Source: JAWKZG01 sp041396125 (GTDB taxonomy: Bacteria; Pseudomonadota; Gammaproteobacteria; Competibacterales; Competibacteraceae). Taken from it: a stretch of DNA of 64,000 bases. The position numbers were made by a program, and so were the translations under genes. The notes beneath the pieces were generated by a model. The model worked only from the letters and a program-made list of their open reading frames with translations. It was not told where the DNA came from and did no database searches. How positions within the stretch are numbered: position 1 is the stretch's first letter; each line of letters starts with the position of its first letter. The stretch is taken from positions 62,001-126,000 of the forward strand of contig JAWKZG010000007.1 in the NCBI GenBank assembly GCA_041396125.1, in the 5' to 3' direction. Below are positions 1-9,889 of this stretch, in pieces.

Positions 1-356
1 TTAATGGCTACGGCAGGGTCGGTAATGCCCAGCACGCAGGCCCCTTCACAGGGTGCCGGGCAGACCCGGCCCGTAAATTCGGGGAAATTATTGGTTTTGT
101 GCAAACGATCCAGCGCTTCACGCCAGCGGCCCTGATAGACCAGATCGTTCCATTCCGGGATCAGATTGTCGACCGGACAACCGGTATCCGACTGGCAGAA
201 CGGAACGCCACAATCCATGCAGCGTGCCCCCTGCGTTTTTAAATGCTCTTCCGGTACCTCGGTGAGGAACTCGTCAAAATTCTGAATACGTTCTAGCGGG
301 GCGCGATAAGGCACAGTGGCGCGCGCAAATTCCATGAAACCGGTGGGCTTACCCAT
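1..356 (-). CDS. gltD: Glutamate synthase small subunit, N-terminal part (cut by window edge)
   Basis: Beta subunit of NADPH-dependent glutamate synthase (GOGAT), which takes electrons from NADPH through FAD and iron-sulfur clusters to the large subunit for ammonia assimilation. The frame starts with MGKPTGFMEF and stays open to the left edge, giving about 118 residues. The Cys-rich GltD N-terminus is visible: CMDCGVPFC, then CPVDN, then CPAPCEGAC, the expected 4Fe-4S ligand pattern. It lies downstream of gltB on the same strand with a gap of about 100 bases, the usual gltBD order. The FAD and NADPH domains fall outside the window. Confidence 0.95.
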   Translation of the reverse strand, partial: MGKPTGFMEFARATVPYRAPLERIQNFDEFLTEVPEEHLKTQGARCMDCGVPFCQSDTGCPVDNLIPEWNDLVYQGRWREALDRLHKTNNFPEFTGRVCPAPCEGACVLGITDPAVAI

Positions 357-458
357 CGTGATAACAACCTCTTTTAACTGTATGCGATTACGCATTGACT
401 ACCGGAGCAGGCGGCCCGGCAAGGGCAGTCTGATTAAACCACAGTGAAAATAGCTGAC

Positions 459-3400
459 TCAGGCAGCCTGCGCTTCCAGTGCGCGTTTTTGTTGTTCCAG
501 CACCCGTTTGTAATCAGTCGGCATGACTTTTACAAACTGGCCGAGTGATTGCTGCCAGTCGGCCAGAATCCGGCCTGCCACCGCCGAGCCGGTGTACTGC
601 TGATGCTTTTCAATCAGGCTTTTCAGCTCGTCGATATCCTCGTCTGCGGTCAACGCATCCAAATCAACCATTTCGCGGTTGCAATTACTGGGGAACTGGT
701 TTTGAGGATCCCAGATATAGGCGATACCGCCACTCATGCCAGCCGCGAAGTTACGTCCGGTCGGACCCAGAATAACAGTGCGTCCGCCGGTCATGTATTC
801 GCAGCCGTGATCACCCACACCCTCCACTACGGCTTTGGCACCGCTATTGCGCACGCAGAAACGCTCGGCCGCAATGCCGCGAAAGAATGCTTCGCCGCTG
901 ATAGCGCCATACAGGCACACATTACCGACAATGATGTTCTCTTCGGCGGTAAAGCTCGCCTGCCGTGACGGATAGACAATAACCCGCCCGCCGGACAGCC
1001 CTTTACCGACATAATCATTGGCGTCGCCTTCGACTTCCAGCGTGACACCCTGTGCCAGCCAGGCACCCAGACTCTGACCCGCCGAACCGGTCAGTTTGAT
1101 ATGGATGGTGTCGTCAGGCAGGCCTTGTTCGCCCCAGCGTTTGCTGATGTTATGGCTGAGCGTGGTGCCGACCGTGCGGTTGGTGTTTACCACTGGCAGC
1201 TTGATAGAGACTTTTTCGCCACGTTCCAGCGCCGGTTTGGCCAGTTCCAGCAGCTGGTTGTCGAGCGCATGTTCCAGCCCGTGATCCTGCTGCATGGTAT
1301 TGTACACCTGCTGCACACTCATGCGGTTTGCGGGCCGGGCTGAGCGGTGCGGTCAGATCCGAGACCGTCTGCTTTCCAGTGGCGGATAGCGTCGTTGCTT
1401 TCCAGCCGGTCGGTACGACCGATCATTTCATTGATGCTGCGAAAACCCAGTTCAGCCATGATAGTCCTGGCATCCTCGGCTACCATGAATAAATAATTCA
1501 CGACATGTTCCGGCTGGCCTTTAAATTTCTCACGCAGTTTTTTGTCCTGCGTGGCAATGCCGACCGGGCAGGTATTGAGATGGCATTTGCGCATCATGAT
1601 GCAACCCAGCGTGATCAGCGGAGCGGTGGAAAAACCGAACTCTTCCGCCCCCAGCAGTGCGGCAATTACTACATCACGGCCGGTTTTGAGCTGACCATCG
1701 GTTTGCAGTATCACCCGTGAGCGTAAATCGTTCATGACCAGGGTCTGGTGCGTTTCGGCGATGCCCAGCTCGAACGGCAGTCCGGCGTGCTTGATGCTGG
1801 TCAGCGGCGAGGCACCGGTACCGCCATCATGGCCGGCGATCAGAATATGGTCGGCGTGCGCCTTGGCCACACCTGCAGCGACCGTGCCCACCCCTACTTC
1901 AGAGACCAGCTTGACGCTGATCCGGGCTGACGGATTGGCGTTTTGAGATCGTGAATCAGCTGCGCCAGATCTTCGATAGAGTAGATATCGTGATGCGGCG
2001 GCGGGCTGATCAAGCCTACCCCAGGTGTTGAATGGCGGATTTTGGCGATATAGTCATCGACCTTATGGCCGGGCAGCTCACCGCCTTCGCCCGGTTTGGC
2101 ACCCTGGGAAATCTTGATCTGCAGCTCATCGGCATTGGTCAGGTAATGAATCGTGACGCCAAAGCGACCCGAAGCGACCTGCTTGATCGCCGAACGCTTG
2201 GAATCGCCGTTGGGCAGCGGCTGGAAGCGGATCGGATCTTCGCCGCCTTCACCGGTATTGGACTTGCCGCCCAGCCGGTTCATGGCAAGGGCGAGCGTTT
2301 CATGTGCTTCGGTCGAGATCGACCCCAGACTCATAGCGCCAGTGCAAAAACGCTTGACGATTTCGCTGGCTGGTTCGACCTCTTCCAGAGCAATGGGCGT
2401 GGCTTTCTTGAAGCGCAGCAGACCGCGCAGTGTGCAGCGTCCGCGGGCGTCTTCGTTAACCAGCGTGGCAAAGCGCCGGTAAGCCTCGTGGCTGTTACTG
2501 CGGGCAGCCATTTGAATGTCCGCGATAGCCTGCGGATTCCACATATGCCGCTCGCCTTCGGCACGCCAGTGAAACTCGCCCTGGTTGGGTAAGCCCGACA
2601 GGTTGCCGACGGCTCGCTGCGGATAGCCCAGCGCGTGGCGGCGCAGGGTTTCTTCGGCCAGGATGCTGAAATCACAGCCTTGAACCCGACTGGGTGTGTC
2701 TTTGAAGCACTTGTCGATAACGTCTTTCTTGAGGCCGACGGCTTCAAAAATCTGCGCGCCTTTATAGCTGTGCAAGGTGGAAATGCCCATCTTGCCCATC
2801 ACTTTCATCATACCTTTAGAGACAGCTTTGCGGTACGCGGCGACCACCGCGTCGTCATCACTCAGCTCAGCGTTGAGCAAGCCGTCACGGCGAGCCTGCC
2901 AGAGTGCTTCGAAAGCCATGTACGGGTTGATGGCATCGGCACCGTAGCCGATCAGCAGACAATGATGGTGTACTTCCCGCGCTTCGCCGGTTTCCAGCAC
3001 GATACCGAGCCGGGTGCGCTTCATTTGCTGTACCAGATGGTGGTGCACCGCGCCGCAGGCCAGCAGTGAGCTAAGCGCGACCCGGTCGGCTGCAACCTTG
3101 CGATCAGACAGGGCGACCAGGCTGTAGCCTTCGTCGATAGCGGCTTCTGCTTCGGCGCAGATACGATCCAGCGCGTCGAGCATGCCCTGCTGACCGCTAT
3201 CGCGGGGGAAGGTGATGTCCAGCGTTTTACAGGTCCAGCCGCGATGATCCATGTGCTTGAGCGCGGTCAGTTCCTCGTTGCTCAGAATCGGATGCGGAAT
3301 CCGCAGGCGATGCGCATGGCCTTCGCTGACTTCCAGCAGATTGCCTTCCGGTCCGATATAGCACTCCAGCGACATGATGATTTCTTCGCGGATGGAGTCG

Positions 3401-5062
3401 ATGGCCGGGTTGGTCACCTGCGCAAACAATTGTTTGAAATAGTCGTACAACATGCGCGGCTTGTCGGACAGACAGGCCAGCGCCGAATCATTGCCCATGG
3501 AGCCGACCGGATCGCGTTGTTCATGGATCATCGGGATCAGCATGAATTGCAGGGTTTCGGTGGTGTAGCCAAACGCCTGCATGCGTGGCAGCAACGTGTC
3601 GGGATCAAAGCCGTGCGGTTCTTTATTCGGTTGCAGATCGCTCAGATGAATGCGTTGCCGTTCCAGCCACTCGCCATACGGACGCCGCGTGCTGAACGTG
3701 TGCTTGAGCTCCTCGTCGGCGATGATACGGCCTTCCTCGAAGTCGACCAGAAACATCTTGCCCGGCTGCAGGCGGCCCTTGGCCTTGACGTTTTCCGGCT
3801 CGACCTGGAGCACACCCACCTCGGACGCCATGATGACGCGGTCGTCATGGGTCAGGTAGTAGCGGCTCGGGCGCAAGCCAGTTGCGGTCCAGTACCGCAC
3901 CGATATAGCGGCCGTCCGTGAAAGAGACCGAAGCCGGCCCATCCCAGGGTTCCATCATGCAGGAATGGTATTCGTAGAAGGCTTTCTTATCGGCTGGCAT
4001 GGATTCGTGATTTTCCCAGGCTTCCGGGATCATCATCATGATGGCGGCCTGCAGCGAGCGGCCATTCATGAGCAGGAATTCCAGCACACTGTCAAACGTG
4101 CCGGAATCCGAACATTCGGGCTCGACCACCGGGAACAACTTTTCCAGCTCCGGGCCGAAGAGGGTCGATTTGGCTACGCCTTCCCGCGCCCGCATCCAGT
4201 TCTTGTTGCCGCGCAGGGTGTTGATTTCGCCGTTATGAGCCATGAAGCGATTGGGCTGGGCCCGATCCCAGGACGGAAACGTATTGGTCGAAAAACGCGA
4301 ATGCACCATAGCCAGGTGGCTGGTGTAATCAGGGTCGGACAGATCAGTAAAATAGGGCACGACCTGAGCCGGTGTCAGCATGCCTTTATACACCATGACC
4401 TTGGTGGACAGGCTGCAGATGTAAAACATCAACCGCTGGGACAGCGAGGACAGGCGCAGTTCATGGCTGGCGCGCTTGCGGATCAGGTATAGCTGGCGCT
4501 CGAAAGCGTCGCCGGCCAGACCGTCAGCAGCACCGATGAATAACTGTTCCATGGCCGGTTCGGCGGCACGGGCCGAGGGGCCGATATCGGCACCGTCCGG
4601 ATCGGTCGGCACGACGCGCCAGCCCAGCAGCTGCTGGCCGTGTTCCGCTACAATGCGGGCGAGTGCTGCTTTACAGTGCTCACGCTCGGTGGGGAGTTTC
4701 GGTAAAAATACCAGCCCGGCAGCAAACTGGCCTGCAGCCGGTAAACGGATACCAAGGTCGCGTTGTGCTACCTTGGCCAGAAATTCGTGCGGAAGCGCGG
4801 TAAGGAAACCGGCGCCGTCTCCGGTATTGGGCTCGCAGCCGCAGGCGCCACGATGCGTCATATTAATCAATACATCGTTGGCGTCGAGGATAATCTGATG
4901 ACTGCGTTGCCCTTTAATATGGGCGACGAATCCTACACCGCAGCTGTCATGCTCGAATTGCGGATCATACAGGCCCACAGCAGTTGATCCTGCGGTTGAC
5001 TCCGGAGATGTCGGGGTTGAGGATGCCTGGGTTGAGGATGAAAGTGCATGCATCATCGTCAT
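459..5062 (-). pseudogene. gltB: Glutamate synthase large subunit, frameshifted
   Basis: Alpha subunit of glutamate synthase: glutamine amide transfer to 2-oxoglutarate. The span encodes about 1,530 residues, normal for the family, but in several frames: 5062-3880, 3880-1941, 1941-1363 and 1320-459 with a short piece between. The N-terminal glutaminase domain has the Cys nucleophile near residue 41 (DSCGVGF) behind an unusual Ser/Thr-rich leader. The FMN domain has GEGGED and GAKPGEGG motifs, and the 3Fe-4S cysteines appear as CIMMRKCHLNTC. The C-terminal glycine-rich domain shows GDANDYVGKG. The shifts are an extra base near 3880, one base missing from an A run (T run on plus) at 1941-1944, and two shifts near 1363 and 1320. 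GOGAT is a core enzyme and all domains are otherwise perfect, so I infer sequence errors more than decay. Confidence 0.93.
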
Positions 5063-5342
5063 TACTACGGTTCCACCTTAGCTGAGTTTGGTTTGCCCCG
5101 GTCGTGCGCTAAAAATGCAAAACCTGACACATAAATCCGAGGCAAAAGGCCTTATACTTTAACCTTGCACGACCCCAGATGACAATTTTTTACTTTAACC
5201 GGGCTGCAACAGCAACCCACTGCTATAACAATACCGCGGCAAACTAACGATTTTGCGCCGCTCTTTTGCCGACAGTATGCTGTCAGCAGTGGCAGGGCAG
5301 ACCGTTAGCTTGCGGCAAAAACGCTTTTGAGGAGCAGTTTTT

Positions 5343-6158
5343 ATGTATCTGACCCGACATCTCACCTCCTATGGTCCGCGCTGGGCCGTCGACAAGCACT
5401 GCATGGCGGAAACTTTTTCGCTCAGTCTGTTACTGAGTATTCCGGCCCATCAGGCGGAAAGCCTGATCGAAGCCCTGCAGATTGACCGTTCTGCCGAGGG
5501 CGATCTGCTGGCACCCGTGGATGCCGAGCAGGAAATTTGGGCCAGCGGCGTGACGTATCTGCGCAGCCGTGAGGCCAGAATGCACGAATCCGAAACCAAG
5601 GATATCTACGACAAGGTATACAGCGCGCAACGTCCTGAGCTGTTCTACAAAGCCAGCGGCTGGCGGGCAATGGGGCATGGCCAGCCGATCCGGGTGCGCG
5701 CAGACAGCCAATGGAATGTGCCGGAACCGGAGTTAACGCTGGTGATTAACCGGTTTGGCGAAATTGTCGGCTATTGCGCCGGCAACGATGTCTCCTCGCG
5801 CGATATCGAAGGCGAGAATCCGCTGTATCTGCCGCAGGCCAAAGTTTACGATGGCAGTGCTGCGATCGGGCCGGGCATCAAACTGTGCGGCGCAGAGGCC
5901 ATGCAGGATCTGCCGATCACCTTGTCTATCAGTCGCGCTGGCCAGGTTGCGTTCAGCGGTGAGACTTCGGTTAATCAGATGAAACGCAGCCTGGAAGAGC
6001 TGACCGGTTGCCTGTTCCAGGAACTGAGTTTTCCCAACGGCGCATTACTGATGACCGGAACCTGCCTGGTGCCGCCGGACGATTTCACGCTCAGTCCGGG
6101 TGACAGTGTGCGGGTCGGTGTCGGCGAGCTGGTTTTGGAAAATCCGGTCGAGAGTTAA
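5343..6158 (+). CDS. Fumarylacetoacetate hydrolase (FAH) family protein
   Basis: FAH-superfamily enzyme of 271 residues; members cleave, hydrate or decarboxylate 2-keto or 1,3-diketo acids using Mg2+ or Mn2+. Likely metal and catalytic residues are visible: the E-x-E pair at 128/130 (PEPE), Asp149 (GNDVSSRD) and Lys167 (QAKVYD). A GAGGAG ribosome site lies about 8 bases before the ATG, supporting this start; Met21 (MAETFS) is an alternative. The sequence resembles the branch annotated for 2-keto-3-deoxy sugar acids more than true fumarylacetoacetase, but the substrate cannot be named. The DinB-like gene follows after 3 bases, so the two are probably co-transcribed. Confidence 0.85.
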   Translation: MYLTRHLTSYGPRWAVDKHCMAETFSLSLLLSIPAHQAESLIEALQIDRSAEGDLLAPVDAEQEIWASGVTYLRSREARMHESETKDIYDKVYSAQRPELFYKASGWRAMGHGQPIRVRADSQWNVPEPELTLVINRFGEIVGYCAGNDVSSRDIEGENPLYLPQAKVYDGSAAIGPGIKLCGAEAMQDLPITLSISRAGQVAFSGETSVNQMKRSLEELTGCLFQELSFPNGALLMTGTCLVPPDDFTLSPGDSVRVGVGELVLENPVES

Positions 6159-6161
6159 TTT

Positions 6162-6679
6162 ATGAACACCGTCAGTGTGGGGACAGCATATGCCGGTACC
6201 ATGGCACGCTACAACCAGTGGATGAACCAGCAGCTGTATGAACTCTGCGCCACGCTGTCTGACGCCGATCGCAAGCAGGATCGTGGTGCCTTTTTCAGCT
6301 CCATTCACGGCACCCTGAACCATTTGTTACTCGCTGATCGGCTCTGGTTGGGCCGGTTTCTGCAGCGTCCGTTTGCGATCTCGTCACTCGACCAGATTCT
6401 GTATGACGACTTCGAGACGCTGTGGCGCGAACGCCAGCAGACGGACACCGAGATTCTGCAGTGGGCGCAAGGGCTGAGCGACGAGCAGCTGGCTGATACA
6501 TTCACCTATACCAGTGTGGTTGGCCGCCAGACCCGGACCTATCAGCTGGGTTTTCTGGTGACGCATTTTTTAATCACCAGACCCATCATCGCGGCCAGTT
6601 GACCACGCTGCTGAGCCAGTGCGGGATCGATCCCGGTGTGACGGATCTGCTGTGGCTGCCCGTCGAGAATCCATTATGA
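6162..6679 (+). pseudogene. DinB family metal-binding protein, one frameshift
   Basis: DinB/YfiT-like four-helix protein, a family of metal-dependent thiol transferases and many uncharacterised members. Residues 1-135 read in frame and include the first metal-binding His region (HGTLNHLLLADRLW). The frame then breaks in the T run near 6566-6571. With one extra T the reading becomes THFFNHQTHHRGQL and continues to a natural stop at 6677-6679. That restored part holds the second His motif typical of DinB, so the shift removes a key ligand. As read, the protein stops at 6602 after 146 residues. A homopolymer sequencing error is the simplest explanation. It follows the FAH gene by 3 bases. Confidence 0.8.
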
Positions 6680-6710
6680 CAATATCCGGCTGTCTGCAGC
6701 TTGGCCGGGC

Positions 6711-8888
6711 ATGAGTGATTCCAAGCGCCAGTCGCGTCAGCATATCCTGCAACTGAGCCGCAAGCAGTTCCAGTCCATCTTCCAAGGACTGGAATTTAAG
6801 GACGCTACCCGTCCGCTTTCCAACGCTGACCTGCTGAGCTCGCTGGAGCTGCGTCAGCGGGCTTTCGTCGAGCACTGGTACAGCATTGCCCAACGCAGTG
6901 ACAGCGAAGTGGCCAGTCTGTTTTTGCAGCGTGCGCCGCAAGCCCTGCAGCTGATGGATCTTGATGGCGTTGAAGCCTGGTTATTACAGGCGCTGGAGCA
7001 GCTGGATCAGCGCGGCCTGGGATGGGCGGTCGATGTTCTTAACCAGCTGGAACAGTTTGCCAGCAGCCGGGCGCATCAGCAGCAGTGTCTGGCGTTGAGC
7101 GATATCAGCAGCCTGCTGGCGCGTCTAACGCTGGGCCTGGGCGGGCGGGAGTTGCGTATTGCTGCTGCCGAGTTGGCGTATACCGATACCGAAACCCTGT
7201 TTTTACCCGCTGAAGTGCTCAAGCCCGATCCGGCCGAGGCGCTCGCCTTGTATAAAACGATGGCGGTACATCATTGGGCGCAGACCTGGCATGGCACCTG
7301 GCAGCTGGCCATTGTAGACAGCTTGCTGGCCCGGCCAGAGCAGGAACTGGTCTGGAGTATTTTTGCAGTGCTGGAACGGTGGCGTCTGGACGCCGTGATT
7401 GCGCGAACCTTGCCCGGCGTTTACCGACAGATGCTGCCGCTGGGGGCTGAAGCACCGGTAAATGAGGCATGGCAGGAGGTAGCGGCGGCTGTACGCCAGC
7501 CTCAGGCCAGTGCTGCGACCAGTCTGGCATTAATCGATCAACTGGTAGGACGGATTGCCGGGCCGCTGCCGTCGGCGGCTGAATATCACGGTGCGTTCAA
7601 TCCGCGTCAGGTGCAGCTCAAGCTGCAGGCCCGGCTGGTGCGTGAACGGGAACAGCTGCGTTTACTGGCGGGCAAGCTGCAACAGCAGGCAGAAGACGAG
7701 CAGGACGCGCCGCCGGCGGATGCGACTGACAGCACCCGCCAGACACGCACCCGCAAGCCCACCGAGGCTTTCACCCTGGTACAGGGCAAGGCAGATTCGT
7801 CCGGGCGTGTCACTTTTTTGCTGCAGTTGGCCGGACAGACACTTGATCCCCCGGATAGCATGCGGGAGTTGCTGGGTTCTATCTATCAGGATCTGGGCGA
7901 GATTCCCGACGACTATACTCAAGGCATCGGGCGGCGTTTATATGATGCCAGTCAGACCGGCGGCGAGGCCGGGCCGGGCTATGCAACCGGTGGCCTGGAC
8001 GGGGCGGATCGTTTGTTGCGTCTGCCGGAATGGGACCATACCCGCAATCGCTTTCGTACGGATTATTGCATCCTGCGCGAGTATACGATTGATCCGGGGG
8101 TGGCAGCTGATGCAGCTTTTGTTACCGAGACCCGGCGCAAATATCATAATCTGCTCAAATCCATCCGCCGTTCGTTTGAGATTCTGCTGGGTGAAAACCG
8201 GCTGGAACGCCGTCAGCAGGATGGCGACGATATTGATCTGGATGCATTGGTACAGGCCTGTATCGATGCTCGTCACGGCGAGGAAATGAATCCGGCGGTG
8301 TACACCCGCCTGCACCATAATGCCCGCTCGATTGCGGTGATGTTCATGGTGGATATGAGCGGTTCAACCAAAGGGTGGGTTAATCTGGCCGAGCGCGAAG
8401 CGCTGGTTTTGCTGTGTGAAGCACTGGAAACTATCGGCGACCGCTATGCGATCTATGGTTTTTCCGGGCGCACCCATCAACGGGTGGATGTCTATCGTAT
8501 CAAACGTTTCAGCGAGTCTTTCAATACGCTGGTCAAGGGCCGCATCGCCGCTATTCAGCCGCGCGCTTATACCCGTTTGGGGGCACCGATCCGATATCTG
8601 GGGGGCTTGCTCAAGCAGGAGCCGGCCCGACACAAGTTATTGATTACGCTGTCTGATGGCAAGCCGGAGGATTACGGCAGCTACTATGGCCAGTACGGTA
8701 TTGAGGATACCCGTCATGCCTTGCTGGAGCTGCGCCGCGACGGTGTACATCCATTTTGCATCACTATCGATAAGGAAGGCGGCGATTATCTGCCCCATAT
8801 GTATGGGCCTGCCAATTATGCCTTAATAGACGATGTGTCCAAACTGCCGCTGCGGGTAGCCGATATTTATCGCAAACTGACCACCTAG
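6711..8888 (+). CDS. VWA domain protein of the NorD/CbbO type
   Basis: Protein of 725 residues with a C-terminal von Willebrand factor A domain (about 535-725). The MIDAS metal site is intact: D548-M-S550-G-S552 (DMSGST), a later Thr (AYTRLGAP) and Asp (SDGKPED). The long N-terminal alpha-helical part matches the NorD/CbbO layout. In known systems these work with a MoxR-type AAA+ ATPase (NorQ, CbbQ) to activate metalloenzymes such as nitric oxide reductase or Rubisco. No ATPase partner, nor gene, or cbb gene is present in the window, so the client is unknown. The middle (about 320-350) is charged and probably a linker. No signal peptide is seen; it is likely cytoplasmic. Confidence 0.85.
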   Translation: MSDSKRQSRQHILQLSRKQFQSIFQGLEFKDATRPLSNADLLSSLELRQRAFVEHWYSIAQRSDSEVASLFLQRAPQALQLMDLDGVEAWLLQALEQLDQRGLGWAVDVLNQLEQFASSRAHQQQCLALSDISSLLARLTLGLGGRELRIAAAELAYTDTETLFLPAEVLKPDPAEALALYKTMAVHHWAQTWHGTWQLAIVDSLLARPEQELVWSIFAVLERWRLDAVIARTLPGVYRQMLPLGAEAPVNEAWQEVAAAVRQPQASAATSLALIDQLVGRIAGPLPSAAEYHGAFNPRQVQLKLQARLVREREQLRLLAGKLQQQAEDEQDAPPADATDSTRQTRTRKPTEAFTLVQGKADSSGRVTFLLQLAGQTLDPPDSMRELLGSIYQDLGEIPDDYTQGIGRRLYDASQTGGEAGPGYATGGLDGADRLLRLPEWDHTRNRFRTDYCILREYTIDPGVAADAAFVTETRRKYHNLLKSIRRSFEILLGENRLERRQQDGDDIDLDALVQACIDARHGEEMNPAVYTRLHHNARSIAVMFMVDMSGSTKGWVNLAEREALVLLCEALETIGDRYAIYGFSGRTHQRVDVYRIKRFSESFNTLVKGRIAAIQPRAYTRLGAPIRYLGGLLKQEPARHKLLITLSDGKPEDYGSYYGQYGIEDTRHALLELRRDGVHPFCITIDKEGGDYLPHMYGPANYALIDDVSKLPLRVADIYRKLTT

Positions 8889-8946
8889 CAGCAGCACGCT
8901 ACAAACTGAAAATGCGATACTCAACCCAGTTTTCAAGACTCAGTAT

Positions 8947-9357
8947 TCAGGCCATCATGCACTGGCTTTCAGGCTGAAAATCAGCGGCGTGGCCCAAGCC
9001 TAAAATAGAGTTGATTTTGCCAACAAAGGTGTCCATCTGAAACGGTTTGCCGATGAAATCGCAGGCACCCTGGCGCAAGCTCCAGACCCGGTCATTTTCG
9101 CGTACGGTGCCGCTGACCATGATGATAGGAATTTGCTGGGTTTCCGGATTTTTCTTGATAGCGCGGGTGGCTTGAAAACCATCCATTTCCGGCATGGCGA
9201 TATCCATCAGAATTAAATCCGGCTTGGTCGCCAAAGCGGCTTGAACTCCTTTTAAGCCGTTAGCGGCAGTGCGTACTTTGTGGCCTTGCTGATTCAGGAT
9301 GCGGGCCATAACAATGCGTTGCGTACTGGAATCATCAACGATAAGAATGCGAGCCAT
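8947..9357 (-). CDS. Single-domain response regulator, PilH/CheY-like
   Basis: Stand-alone receiver domain of 136 residues. The acidic pocket (D8, D9), phospho-acceptor D52 (LMDIAMPEMDG), Ser82 and Lys104 (GKPF) are all present, so it should be phosphorylated normally. Its wording (ARILIVDDSSTQR, QGACDFIGKPF) resembles PilH, the twitching-motility regulator, though no pil or che gene is nearby and the call is by similarity only. There is no output domain. It converges with the VWA gene (58 bases apart) and is preceded by a long AT-rich non-coding region that must hold its promoter. Confidence 0.85.
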   Translation of the reverse strand: MARILIVDDSSTQRIVMARILNQQGHKVRTAANGLKGVQAALATKPDLILMDIAMPEMDGFQATRAIKKNPETQQIPIIMVSGTVRENDRVWSLRQGACDFIGKPFQMDTFVGKINSILGLGHAADFQPESQCMMA

Positions 9358-9889
9358 GAGTTTTTTCCTTATTAAAACCGTAAAAGTATTTTTTGCACCG
9401 GGTAGCGAAAAGGTTTGATGCTGCGTACTGCCCCAAAAGTATTTCGCTGACCGTTTAGATTTAACAATCTGTTATGGTTTTAAGTAGTGCACGCTCTATG
9501 CCATAAGTTACGATTCGCAATTTTTTTAAATAACTAATTAAAAAATAAAGAATTTAATTCTGTTTTTTGATAGGGCATCTGATGTGGAGAGTGAGTTTGG
9601 CAGCCGCACGGATGGCAGAATTTACAATGTAGCCATTAAATTGTCAGTTATTGCCAATATTATGCCGATAAAAATAGTTGTTTAGTTTAAAACTATGAAT
9701 TTTTATTATTAATATTTTTTATTTATTTTAAATAAGCTTTGCAAGATCAGTTTTGTAAGCTTTAATGACCATTAATTTTTTTATAACAAATTGAATTAAA
9801 ATAAGTAATTTATAATATTGTGTTTGATATTGTCAGTGCTGCCTGTTGTTGTCGCGTTAGCAACAGATGATAGCTCTGCTATATCGTAT
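9358..9889. other. AT-rich gene-free region
   Basis: About 530 bases with no credible gene. From about 9480 to 9830 the sequence is strikingly AT-rich, with A and T runs, against GC-rich surroundings. It contains the promoter of the PilH-like gene (minus strand) and the 3' end of the long Hsp70 gene. No clear inverted repeat or coding remnant was found. Confidence 0.6.

Noticed and set aside
3244..3921. Plus-strand 225-residue frame inside gltB
   Set aside because: Shadow of gltB; gltB residues in this stretch are conserved GOGAT sequence.
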